Origin: Patescibacteria group bacterium
GTDB lineage: Bacteria > Patescibacteriota > Minisyncoccia > UBA6257 > 02-FULL-45-10c
Length of the DNA stretch: 8,136 nt
Assembly (NCBI GenBank): GCA_023474975.1
Contig: JAMCXE010000013.1
Location: 1 to 8,136 of the forward strand
Direction of reading: 5' to 3'
In this document: one piece after another, positions 1 through 6,068 of the stretch
Layout: every line of letters starts with the position of its first letter
Position numbering within the stretch: position 1 is the stretch's first letter
Notes under the pieces: model-generated
Databases searched by the model: none
What the model was told of the DNA's origin: nothing
What the model saw: only the letters and a program-made list of their open reading frames with translations
Translations under genes and position numbers: made by a program

Positions 1-30
1 AATTAATTTTCGCTTATCTCTACCGCGCTT
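1..30. repeat. Left arm of an inverted repeat with 459-488
   Basis: Bases 1-25 are an exact reverse complement of 464-488, and 29 of 30 positions match when extended to 1-30 against 459-488 (single mismatch 26/463). The right arm is the last codons and stop of the cyclophilin gene. The left arm sits at the window edge, where that gene's N-terminal coding should be, and it places an in-frame TAA at 4-6. A chimeric or fold-back junction is the simplest reading; a true genomic inverted repeat is possible. Confidence 0.85.
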
Positions 31-486
31 TTAAAAACTTCCGAAGGAAATATCGAAATTGCTTTGAATGCAAAAGAGACTCCTATAACAGTGAATAATT
101 TTGTTTATTTGGCCAAAAATAATTTTTACAATGGCACTATTTTCCATCGTGTAGTTAAAGGATTTATGATCCAAGGTGGAGATCCTACGGGAACTGGAAT
201 GGGTGGTCCCGGATATGAGTTCAATGATGAAAAGTTTTCCGGAGAATATACTCGTGGAACCGTGGCCATGGCAAATGCCGGACCAAATACGAACGGCAGC
301 CAATTCTTTATTATGCAGGGCGACGTCCCGCTTTCTCATGATTACGTTATTTTTGGAAAAGTGATAAGCGGCATGGATGTAGTGGATAAGATCGCTAATG
401 CTAAAGTTGTATATAATTCTTCGGGAGAGCTCTCTAAGCCAGTTAGCCCGGTTGTAGTAAGCTCGGTAGAGATAAGCGAAAATTAA
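28..486 (+). CDS. Cyclophilin-type peptidyl-prolyl cis-trans isomerase, 5' end missing or broken
   Basis: This enzyme family catalyses cis-trans isomerisation of Xaa-Pro bonds and assists protein folding. Visible family motifs are the catalytic FHR at 142-150, FMIQGGDPTGTG from 163, and NGSQFFI with the SQFFI part at 298-312, followed by a VIFGKV strand. The open frame continues upstream of the TTG at 64, and codons from about 31 (LKTSEGNIEI) match the usual first beta strand, so the TTG is not the true start. No ATG, GTG or TTG lies between that strand and an in-frame TAA at 4-6. The first about 25 bases are an inverted copy of the gene's own end, so the real N-terminus, and any signal peptide or membrane anchor, is not in the window. 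The tryptophan and histidine of the human CypA ligand pocket (W121, H126) appear replaced (VPLSHDYVIFG), as in many bacterial cyclophilins. A terminator follows, so this gene ends its transcript. Confidence 0.9.
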   Translation, partial: LLKTSEGNIEIALNAKETPITVNNFVYLAKNNFYNGTIFHRVVKGFMIQGGDPTGTGMGGPGYEFNDEKFSGEYTRGTVAMANAGPNTNGSQFFIMQGDVPLSHDYVIFGKVISGMDVVDKIANAKVVYNSSGELSKPVSPVVVSSVEISEN

Positions 487-488
487 TT
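459..488. repeat. Right arm of the inverted repeat with 1-30
   Basis: This arm covers the last codons of the cyclophilin gene (VEISEN), its TAA stop and two bases beyond. It is the natural copy, because it reads as the normal end of the protein and is followed by an ordinary terminator. The left arm is the displaced one. Confidence 0.85.
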
Positions 489-519
489 TTACTTATAAAA
501 TAAGTTGTAGACATTTGAT

Positions 520-549
520 AAAACAGCCTAAATAGTTTAGGCTGTTTTT
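520..549 (+). terminator. Intrinsic terminator after the cyclophilin gene
   Basis: A perfect 13-base-pair stem (520-532 with 536-548) encloses the three-base loop TAG, and the descending arm ends in a run of T at 545-549. It lies 33 bases after the cyclophilin stop and separates that gene from thyX. Confidence 0.85.
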
Positions 550-552
550 AGT

Positions 553-562
553 TGTTTAAAAT
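553..562 (+). promoter_or_regulatory. Possible -10 region for thyX
   Basis: Only about 30 bases separate the upstream terminator from the thyX start, so a thyX promoter must fit there or upstream. TGTTTAAAAT at 553-562 resembles an extended -10 element and would start transcription just before or in the ribosome binding site. No -35 box is evident. A second AT-rich candidate, TATAAAAT at 494-501, lies upstream of the terminator, so its transcripts would have to read through. Neither candidate is strong. Confidence 0.25.
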
Positions 563-568
563 CTTTTT

Positions 569-575
569 GGAGGTG
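569..575 (+). promoter_or_regulatory. Strong ribosome binding site of thyX
   Basis: GGAGGTG is a near-perfect Shine-Dalgarno match with four bases between it and the ATG at 580. It fixes the start and contrasts with the SD-less genes further right. Confidence 0.85.
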
Positions 576-579
576 AATT

Positions 580-1200
580 ATGAAGGCGATTAAGGCTTAT
601 TTTGTAATAGAGGACCATGTTGACGGGGAAAGGTTTCTGAGATCTCTGGAAAAATATGGCCGAGTTTGCTATAAAAGCGAAAGCAAGATAACGGTTGATT
701 CGGCCAAAAGATTGATCTCGAATATTCTTAAAAATCAGCATGAATCCGTAATCGAGCACGAAAAAGTTACCGTAAGGGTTATTTGCGATCGCGGAGTAAC
801 TCATGAAATAGTGCGTCATAGACTCGGCTCGTATAGTCAGGAGTCAACGCGCTATTGTGATTACGCCAAGGCTGGCGAGATATTGTATATTGAGCCTATT
901 TTCTGGGCAACTGACGATCCGAGGTATCTGATCTGGAAAGAGACGATGGGGTATTGCGAGGCTTCGTATAATAAACTAATAAAGCTTGGCGCTACTCCCC
1001 AGGAGGCTCGTTCGGTGTTGCCTAATTCGCTTAAAACGGAAATTGTAATCACTTACAATCTGCGGGAATGGCGCCATTTTTTTAAGCTTCGATCTTCAAA
1101 GAAGGCCCATCCTCAGATGAGAGAGATTGCAGTGCCCTTGTTGGCTGAATTCAAAAAAATGATCCCGATCATATTTGACGATATATTCGTGGAGTCATAA
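580..1200 (+). CDS. thyX: FAD-dependent thymidylate synthase ThyX
   Basis: ThyX converts dUMP to dTMP in the cytoplasm, using methylenetetrahydrofolate as carbon donor and FAD/NADPH for reduction; it is the flavin alternative to ThyA. The 206-residue product carries the diagnostic RHRx7S motif (R79-H80-R81 with S89, in RHRLGSYSQESTRY). The conserved HESVIEH lies at 54-60, ARSVLPNSLKT at 143-153, and the C-terminal NLREWRHFFKLR at 160-171, followed by AHPQMREI. Length and motif order are normal for the family, and no key residue is missing. The ATG at 580 is preceded by GGAGGTG at the right distance. Terminators on both sides make it a single-gene transcription unit. No thyA or other folate gene is in the window, so whether ThyX is the only thymidylate synthase cannot be judged. 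Confidence 0.97.
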   Translation: MKAIKAYFVIEDHVDGERFLRSLEKYGRVCYKSESKITVDSAKRLISNILKNQHESVIEHEKVTVRVICDRGVTHEIVRHRLGSYSQESTRYCDYAKAGEILYIEPIFWATDDPRYLIWKETMGYCEASYNKLIKLGATPQEARSVLPNSLKTEIVITYNLREWRHFFKLRSSKKAHPQMREIAVPLLAEFKKMIPIIFDDIFVES

Positions 1201-1204
1201 AAAT

Positions 1205-1231
1205 AAAGCCCCTGTAAAAAGGGGCTTTTTT
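1205..1231 (+). terminator. Intrinsic terminator after thyX
   Basis: An eight-pair stem, AAAGCCCC at 1205-1212 with GGGGCTTT at 1221-1228, encloses an eight-base loop and ends in a T run at 1226-1231. It begins five bases after the thyX stop. Confidence 0.92.
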
Positions 1232-1290
1232 GTTCTTGCTTTCGATTTTATCCGAGAGTAAGATGTTAAATAGAAGCTTAATAAAAAATA

Positions 1291-1298
1291 GGAGGTGG
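1291..1298 (+). promoter_or_regulatory. Strong ribosome binding site of the GH57-like gene
   Basis: GGAGGTGG, preceded by an A-rich stretch, lies four bases before the ATG at 1303 and supports that start. The 60 bases between the thyX terminator and this site must hold the promoter. TTAAAT at 1266-1271 is the best -10 candidate, without a convincing -35 box. Confidence 0.8.
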
Positions 1299-1302
1299 CA
1301 CT

Positions 1303-2418
1303 ATGAAAAATTTCCATATGGGAATTTTATTGCATTTTTTTCAGCCTTATTGGCAATTTCCGCATGTGCTTCAAAAAATAGTGGAGCAATGCTATCGGCC
1401 GATATTTCGTTTTGTTAGAAACAGCGGTCAGAGTTTTGCTTTCACGGCGAATATAAACTATTCGCTTTTGGATCTGCTTAAAAAGTATGGCTATGATGAT
1501 GTTTTGGATGATATAAAATACTGCGTTAAGAATAACCTCATTGAGTTGGTGGGTACCGCGGCTTATCATCCAATAATTCCGTTGATTCCGGCGAAGTTTG
1601 CGGGTATACAGATCGCGGAGGATTTTTGCAAAAAGAAATTTATGGGGATCGAGGCCAATTCAAAAGGCTTCTTTTTTCCCGAAATGGCTTTCAGCAAAAA
1701 ATCTCTTCATCTTTTGCGCAGGATAGGGTTTGATTGGACCGTGATCGAGGACGTGGCTGTACTGCCAGATAAAGTTCCTTTTGATCATATCATTAGTTAT
1801 CATGGCTATTCTATTTTTCTGAGATCTTCTCATTGGAGTAAATATATATGGGATGACCATATAAACTTTTGGGAATTTTCGGAAAAAATAAATAGCGAAT
1901 TACCGGGATGGACGGGTAATGTACCGAGCTATCTTATAATTGCAATGGACGCTGAAACTTTTGGGCATCATGTTCCAGGTCTCTCAGAATCATTTCTGTT
2001 TCCCTTGATACAGAATTGGGGAGGGGGGATTGTTTTGAGACTGGGGGATATACTGAAGTTGTTTCCACATAGGGAAAATAGCGAGATACGGGATTGCAGT
2101 TGGTCAACCAGCTACGACGATCTGTATCGCAATGACCCTTTTCCTTTATGGAAATCTAAGTATAACGGTCATCAGTTGATACTTTGGGATTTGATATACG
2201 TTGCTCTTAAATACTACGATCGCCCCGAAGCGATACATGACTGTTTGAAAATGGTGAATTCTTGCCATTGGTGGTGGATAAGCAGAGGATTTTGGAATCC
2301 GCATTTTATGCTCATCGGAGCCAAAAGGGCTTTGAATGTCATAAACAAATGCGGAACTACCGATGAAAAGAAAAAGGCGAAATGGCATTTTGAATTCTTA
2401 GAGCAACTTTGCCACTAG
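1303..2418 (+). CDS. Glycoside hydrolase family 57-type protein
   Basis: GH57 enzymes act on alpha-glucans (amylase, 4-alpha-glucanotransferase, branching enzyme). The 371-residue product keeps the family landmarks in order: LLHFFQP at 9-15 (motif 1, usually HxHQP), FTANINYSLLDLL at 47-59, IELVGTAAYHPIIPLI at 80-95, GFFFPEMAFS at 122-131 and AMDAETFGHHVPG at 214-226. By family analogy E127 is the nucleophile and D216 the acid/base. A tryptophan-rich segment (CHWWWISRGFWNP) near the C-terminus resembles the last GH57 motif. No signal peptide or membrane segment is visible, so the protein is probably cytoplasmic. It is shorter than most GH57 enzymes and has little room for the extra C-terminal domains of larger members. 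Motif 1 has Phe for its second His. The gene stands alone between terminators. The family assignment is firm; substrate and reaction are not. Confidence 0.85.
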   Translation: MKNFHMGILLHFFQPYWQFPHVLQKIVEQCYRPIFRFVRNSGQSFAFTANINYSLLDLLKKYGYDDVLDDIKYCVKNNLIELVGTAAYHPIIPLIPAKFAGIQIAEDFCKKKFMGIEANSKGFFFPEMAFSKKSLHLLRRIGFDWTVIEDVAVLPDKVPFDHIISYHGYSIFLRSSHWSKYIWDDHINFWEFSEKINSELPGWTGNVPSYLIIAMDAETFGHHVPGLSESFLFPLIQNWGGGIVLRLGDILKLFPHRENSEIRDCSWSTSYDDLYRNDPFPLWKSKYNGHQLILWDLIYVALKYYDRPEAIHDCLKMVNSCHWWWISRGFWNPHFMLIGAKRALNVINKCGTTDEKKKAKWHFEFLEQLCH

Positions 2419-2426
2419 CGAAAAAT

Positions 2427-2462
2427 AAGACCCCGCTTTGTCTTTATACAGGCGGGGTTTTT
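2427..2462 (+). terminator. Intrinsic terminator after the GH57-like gene
   Basis: ACCCCGC at 2430-2436 pairs with GCGGGGT at 2452-2458, extended outward by a G-U and two A-U pairs, around a 15-base loop, and ends in five T at 2458-2462. It rules out a start for the next gene at the in-frame TTG 2438, which lies in the loop. Confidence 0.88.
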
Positions 2463-2484
2463 ATTTAAATGTGCGCGGAGTTTA

Positions 2485-2493
2485 TGCTAAAAT
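2485..2493 (+). promoter_or_regulatory. Extended -10 promoter of the exporter operon
   Basis: TGCTAAAAT fits the extended -10 pattern TGnTATAAT with one change, and no good -35 box is seen. Transcription would be expected to begin about seven bases downstream, near 2500, directly at the ATG at 2501. No Shine-Dalgarno sequence precedes that ATG, so a leaderless mRNA is likely. This is inferred from spacing only. Confidence 0.55.
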
Positions 2494-2500
2494 TAAAAGC

Positions 2501-4054
2501 ATGATAAAACCAACAAGAAAAAATATTATTTTAGGCCTTATTATCGTAGCTGTTGTTTTGATGATTTGGGTGGTAACCAGGCCGAGATCTTCTAATTATT
2601 CATATTTTGAAGTTAAGCGCGGAGATATCGTCCAGGAGGTTAGCGCTACCGGAAATGTAACGCCGGTTCAGAGCGTTGATCTTGGTTTTGAAATAACGGG
2701 CAGAGTAAACAAAATAAACGTTGACGCTGGGAGTTTTGTTTCAAAGGGGCAGCCTCTTATTTATCTTGATGATTCTCAATTGTCCGCCCAGCTTGCCGGC
2801 GCAGAGGCGAATTTAAAAGCGCAGCAAGCGACGCTTTCCGAGCTTCAGCAGGGTACGCGGCCGGAGCAGATCAAGGTGCAGATCGGTCAGGTTAACAGCG
2901 CTTCGGTTGCGTTAAATAGCGCAAAAAAATCTTTGATCGACGCTCTGAATGATTCTCTTACTAAGTCTGACGATGCTATAAGAAATCGGGTAGATCAATT
3001 TATCAGTAGTCCCACGACCCAAAATCCTGATTTTTTGTTTTTTGTTAATGATCTTCAACTGAAAAATAACGCTTTATGGGAACGTTTGGGTTTGGAGTCA
3101 GCTATGTCTTCTTGGAAAAGTATGAACGCCGGTCTTAGCGTGAATAGTGATTTTGATTCTGTGGTAAGTAAAACTAACGGATATCTTTCTCAGGTTAAAT
3201 CCTTCCTTGATGATATTGCTTCTATAGTGAATAGCCTTACGCCGAACAATAATTTATCGCAAACAACGATTACCGCCTATAAAACCAGTGTAAACACTGC
3301 TAGAAATAATGTGAGTTTGGCAATAAGCAATCTTTCCGGCGCTTACAGCAGTTATAGTTCCGCTAGATCAAATTTGACATTGCAACAGGACACGCTGGCT
3401 CTTCAAGAGGCCGGTACCGTTCCCGACCAGATCACTGCGCAGGAAGCGGTAATACAGCAGGCTCAGGCCAATATAGATAGTTATAAAGCTCAATTGGAAG
3501 AAACGATATTGCGTTCGCCTATGGATGGAGTGGTTACTGCGCAAAATTTGAAGGTCGGTGAAATAGTTCCGCTTAATTCGATCGCCGTTTCTATAATCAG
3601 TAATGGCAATTTTGAGGTGGATGTTGATATTCCCGAGGCAGATATCGCTAAGGTTAAAGTTGGCGATTCCGCCGATATAACTTTGGACGCTTATGGTTCT
3701 AGCGTGATCTTTCCAGCCCATGTTATTTCTATAGATCCGGGAGAAACAATGGTTGAGGGCGTTGCCACATACAAAACGACTTTAGATTTTGATAAAAAAG
3801 AAAGCAGGATCAAGTCTGGAATGACCGCAAACATAGATATATTAACCGCTAGATCGACGAATACGCTTTATATTCCGCAAAGAGATCTTGTTTCGGATAC
3901 TTCCGGAGACTATGTATTGCTATTGACCAGCAGTTCTTCTCAGCCTCAAAAGAAATTAGTCAAAGTTGGGATTAAGGGTTCAGATGGAAACATCGAAATA
4001 CTTTCCGGGCTCAGCGAGGGTGATAAGGTAATAAATTCTCCGCAAGTTCAATAA
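2501..4054 (+). CDS. MacA/HlyD-type membrane fusion protein of an ABC exporter
   Basis: This is the membrane-anchored extracytoplasmic adaptor of a MacAB/YknXYZ-like exporter. The 517-residue protein has one N-terminal membrane helix (about 9-26) after a basic start. The first half of the biotinyl-lipoyl-like domain lies near 65-91 (GRVNKINVDAGSFVSKGQPL) and its second half near 338-366 (RSPMDGVVTAQNLKVGEIV). C-terminal beta domains follow. The helical part between the halves (about 95-335) is much longer than in E. coli MacA (371 residues in total). It contains two related hairpin turns, LQQGTRPEQI at 115-124 and LQEAGTVPDQI at 301-311, around a helical insert rich in Ser, Asn and Thr. The frame stays open upstream to 2438, but that start lies in a terminator loop, so the ATG at 2501 is preferred. 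The ABC ATPase gene starts four bases after the stop. Confidence 0.9.
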   Translation: MIKPTRKNIILGLIIVAVVLMIWVVTRPRSSNYSYFEVKRGDIVQEVSATGNVTPVQSVDLGFEITGRVNKINVDAGSFVSKGQPLIYLDDSQLSAQLAGAEANLKAQQATLSELQQGTRPEQIKVQIGQVNSASVALNSAKKSLIDALNDSLTKSDDAIRNRVDQFISSPTTQNPDFLFFVNDLQLKNNALWERLGLESAMSSWKSMNAGLSVNSDFDSVVSKTNGYLSQVKSFLDDIASIVNSLTPNNNLSQTTITAYKTSVNTARNNVSLAISNLSGAYSSYSSARSNLTLQQDTLALQEAGTVPDQITAQEAVIQQAQANIDSYKAQLEETILRSPMDGVVTAQNLKVGEIVPLNSIAVSIISNGNFEVDVDIPEADIAKVKVGDSADITLDAYGSSVIFPAHVISIDPGETMVEGVATYKTTLDFDKKESRIKSGMTANIDILTARSTNTLYIPQRDLVSDTSGDYVLLLTSSSSQPQKKLVKVGIKGSDGNIEILSGLSEGDKVINSPQVQ

Positions 4055-4058
4055 AAAA

Positions 4059-4778
4059 ATGGATCTGATAGAGCTTAAAAATATTAAAAAAGTTTATGAT
4101 CCGGAAAGCAATGAGCCTACCTTGGCCCTAGACGGAATAACGTTCAATATAAAAAAAGGAGAATTTGTCGCTATTATGGGTCCATCCGGAAGTGGAAAAT
4201 CTACATTGCTTCATGTTTTGGGTTTTTTGGATCTACCAACTTCGGGGGAATATTGGTTTGACGGCAAGCTTTTAAGCCAGTATTCAAAAGATGAGATCGC
4301 TGCTGTGCGTAATAAGAAAATGGGTTTTATTTTCCAGGCCTTTAATCTTTTATCGCGAACATCTGTTTTGGAGAACGTAAAATTACCGCTTTTATACTCT
4401 GATGTGCCGGAATCAAAATGGGATAAAATGGCTCAGGACGCAATAGAGGCGGTTGGTCTCACTCACAGAATAAATCATGATTCTTCTCAGCTTTCCGGAG
4501 GCGAAAAGCAGAGGGCGGCTATTGCCAGAGCCCTCATCAATGATCCTCAAGTCATATTTGCCGATGAGCCTACCGGTAATCTCGATTCTAAGTCCGGTCA
4601 AATAGTTATGGAAATAATCAGAAAACTTAATGAAGAAATGGGGCATACAATAATTTTAGTAACACACGAAACTTATACAGCCGAGCACGCGCAAAGAATA
4701 CTAACTATCAAAGACGGAAAATTGGAGAGCGATAAAAAGGTTGAGCGCAGAAGGAGTTTTGGAGAATTTTTAAAATAA
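4059..4778 (+). CDS. MacB/LolD-type ABC transporter ATP-binding protein
   Basis: This cytoplasmic ATPase powers the exporter formed with the neighbouring adaptor and permease. The 239 residues contain Walker A GPSGSGKST (41-49), the Q-loop glutamine Q93 in FIFQAFNLL, signature LSGGEKQR (144-151), Walker B VIFADE (164-169), D-loop NLD (173-175) and H-loop H202. All catalytic elements are intact. The sequence FQAFNLL and the overall length are typical of the MacB/LolD/FtsE group rather than importer ATPases. The signature has EK where many relatives have QQ, which is a tolerated variation. The ATG follows the adaptor stop by four A residues and lacks a Shine-Dalgarno sequence, suggesting translational coupling. 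In Proteobacterial MacB this domain is fused to the permease; here it is a separate gene, as in Bacillus YknXYZ. Confidence 0.96.
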   Translation: MDLIELKNIKKVYDPESNEPTLALDGITFNIKKGEFVAIMGPSGSGKSTLLHVLGFLDLPTSGEYWFDGKLLSQYSKDEIAAVRNKKMGFIFQAFNLLSRTSVLENVKLPLLYSDVPESKWDKMAQDAIEAVGLTHRINHDSSQLSGGEKQRAAIARALINDPQVIFADEPTGNLDSKSGQIVMEIIRKLNEEMGHTIILVTHETYTAEHAQRILTIKDGKLESDKKVERRRSFGEFLK

Positions 4779-4783
4779 AAGCA

Positions 4784-6022
4784 ATGAAATTCGCCTACAC
4801 TCTAAAAACGGCCGTAAACGGATTGAACGCGAGAAAGTCTCGTTCGGTTTTAACTATTCTTGGAATTGTGATAGGCATAACGGCCATTATCATGGTGATG
4901 TCTTTAGGCGAGGGGGCGCAAAATCTTATCTTGTCACAAATTCAGGGTATCGGTTCGAAAACAATAGCTGTGGTTCCGGGACGTCAGCCGAATGGAATTT
5001 CCGGCGCAATGTCAACTTTGACCGATTCTTTAAAAAATAACGATCTTACCGCCCTCCGCAATAAAAACAACGTTCCGCACGCCGCCAATGTTATGCCTAT
5101 AGTTTTTAGTTCGCAAACTATAATTTATGAAAACAACAGTTATCAAGCCACTATCTTCGGTGCAACTGATTTTTTTGCCGAGATATTTGATATAAATCCA
5201 GCTGAAGGAAGGATATTTACTCAGGATGAGGTTAATGGTTATTCGGACGTAGTTGTTATAGGATCGAAGGTTAAGGATGAGCTATTCGGCGCCAGTGACG
5301 CCCTGGGTCAAAAGATCAAGATCAAGGGAAGGAATTTTAAGGTTATTGGAATTCTTGGAAAGAAGGGTCAATCAACATTTGTTAATTTTGATCAGGCGGC
5401 AATTATCCCTTACACGACGGTTCAACAATATCTTTTGGGTATTAAATATTTTAATAGGATAATCGTAGAAGCCGATGCTGAAGCCAATATAGATTCTACG
5501 GTTCAGGATATACAATCCACGTTACGTAATTCTCACAACATAACCGATCCGACAAAGGATGATTTTTATGTAGAGACTCAGGCGCAGGCCATGCAAATGG
5601 TTAGTACGATCACTAATGTTATGACTCTATTTTTGGCGGCCGTGGCAGCCATTTCCCTTTTGGTCGGGGGAGTGGGAATTATGAATATTATGCTAGTTTC
5701 TGTTACCGAAAGGACTCGTGAAATAGGTTTGAGGAAGGCTTTGGGTGCAACAGACAAGGATATCTTAACCCATTTTTTGTTGGAAGCTGCGATTCTTACC
5801 AGTGTAGGCGGAATTATCGGTATCATGTTAGGATTATTTTTCTCTTTTATAACCTCGTTCATCTTGACTAACGTTTTGAATCTTGCCTGGTCATTTTCTT
5901 TTCCAGTATTGGCTATAATTCTAGGCCTTGGCGTTTCAACGTTAGTTGGTCTGGTTTTTGGAATTTATCCTGCAAGCCAAGCCGCCAAGAAGAGCCCGAT
6001 AGAAGCGCTTCGCTATGAATAG
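4784..6022 (+). CDS. MacB/FtsX-type ABC transporter permease
   Basis: This is the membrane subunit of the exporter, 412 residues, with the classic MacB layout. A cytoplasmic amphipathic start with NARKSRSVLTILGIVIG leads into the first membrane helix (about 22-41). A large extracytoplasmic domain (about 45-270, MacB_PCD type) follows, then three C-terminal helices (about 280-303, 336-360 and 374-396). The FtsX-domain loop ERTREIGLRKALGAT lies at 309-323, and the C-terminus ends in PASQAAKKSPIEALRYE, typical for the family. MacB permeases are thought to move substrate mechanically from the extracytoplasmic side rather than pump it across the membrane. Five bases separate it from the ATPase gene and no Shine-Dalgarno sequence is evident. 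No terminator follows before the next promoter, so read-through into the glycerate kinase gene is possible. The substrate is unknown; peptides, lipoproteins or antibiotics are handled by relatives. Confidence 0.95.
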   Translation: MKFAYTLKTAVNGLNARKSRSVLTILGIVIGITAIIMVMSLGEGAQNLILSQIQGIGSKTIAVVPGRQPNGISGAMSTLTDSLKNNDLTALRNKNNVPHAANVMPIVFSSQTIIYENNSYQATIFGATDFFAEIFDINPAEGRIFTQDEVNGYSDVVVIGSKVKDELFGASDALGQKIKIKGRNFKVIGILGKKGQSTFVNFDQAAIIPYTTVQQYLLGIKYFNRIIVEADAEANIDSTVQDIQSTLRNSHNITDPTKDDFYVETQAQAMQMVSTITNVMTLFLAAVAAISLLVGGVGIMNIMLVSVTERTREIGLRKALGATDKDILTHFLLEAAILTSVGGIIGIMLGLFFSFITSFILTNVLNLAWSFSFPVLAIILGLGVSTLVGLVFGIYPASQAAKKSPIEALRYE

Positions 6023-6036
6023 GGTCGGTTTATCAA

Positions 6037-6045
6037 TGATATAAT
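6037..6045 (+). promoter_or_regulatory. Perfect extended -10 element before the glycerate kinase gene
   Basis: TGATATAAT matches the extended -10 consensus TGnTATAAT exactly. It starts 14 bases after the permease stop. Transcription would begin near 6052, leaving a leader of about 17 bases with no Shine-Dalgarno sequence. No convincing -35 box is present, as expected for extended -10 promoters. Confidence 0.65.
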
Positions 6046-6068
6046 TAGCTTATATTCGTTTTAGATCT

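Noticed and set aside
64..66. TTG as the cyclophilin start
   Set aside because: Codons upstream of it (from about 31) still encode the conserved first beta strand, so a start at 64 would delete part of the fold. The true start is missing from the window.
494..549. TATAAAAT followed by the hairpin as a thyX attenuator
   Set aside because: The arrangement could be read as promoter plus attenuator, but the hairpin has no competing antiterminator partner that I can see, and it is the expected distance after the cyclophilin stop for a plain terminator.
1230..1418. Plus-strand 62-codon frame overlapping the GH57-like gene start
   Set aside because: It begins in the T run of the thyX terminator and runs out of frame with a gene supported by a strong ribosome binding site and conserved motifs.
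2438..2500. Upstream 21-codon extension of the membrane fusion protein starting at TTG 2438
   Set aside because: The TTG lies in the loop of the terminator of the preceding gene. The encoded residues do not look like a signal or adaptor N-terminus, and the ATG at 2501 is followed directly by a typical basic stretch and membrane helix.
3368..3721. Minus-strand open frame of 117 codons in the membrane fusion protein gene
   Set aside because: It lies opposite the second lipoyl half and beta-domain coding, which are clearly real, and shows no family motif.
5578..5862. Minus-strand open frame of 94 codons in the permease gene
   Set aside because: It is fully contained in a well-supported + strand gene, has no recognisable domain and is a shadow frame.
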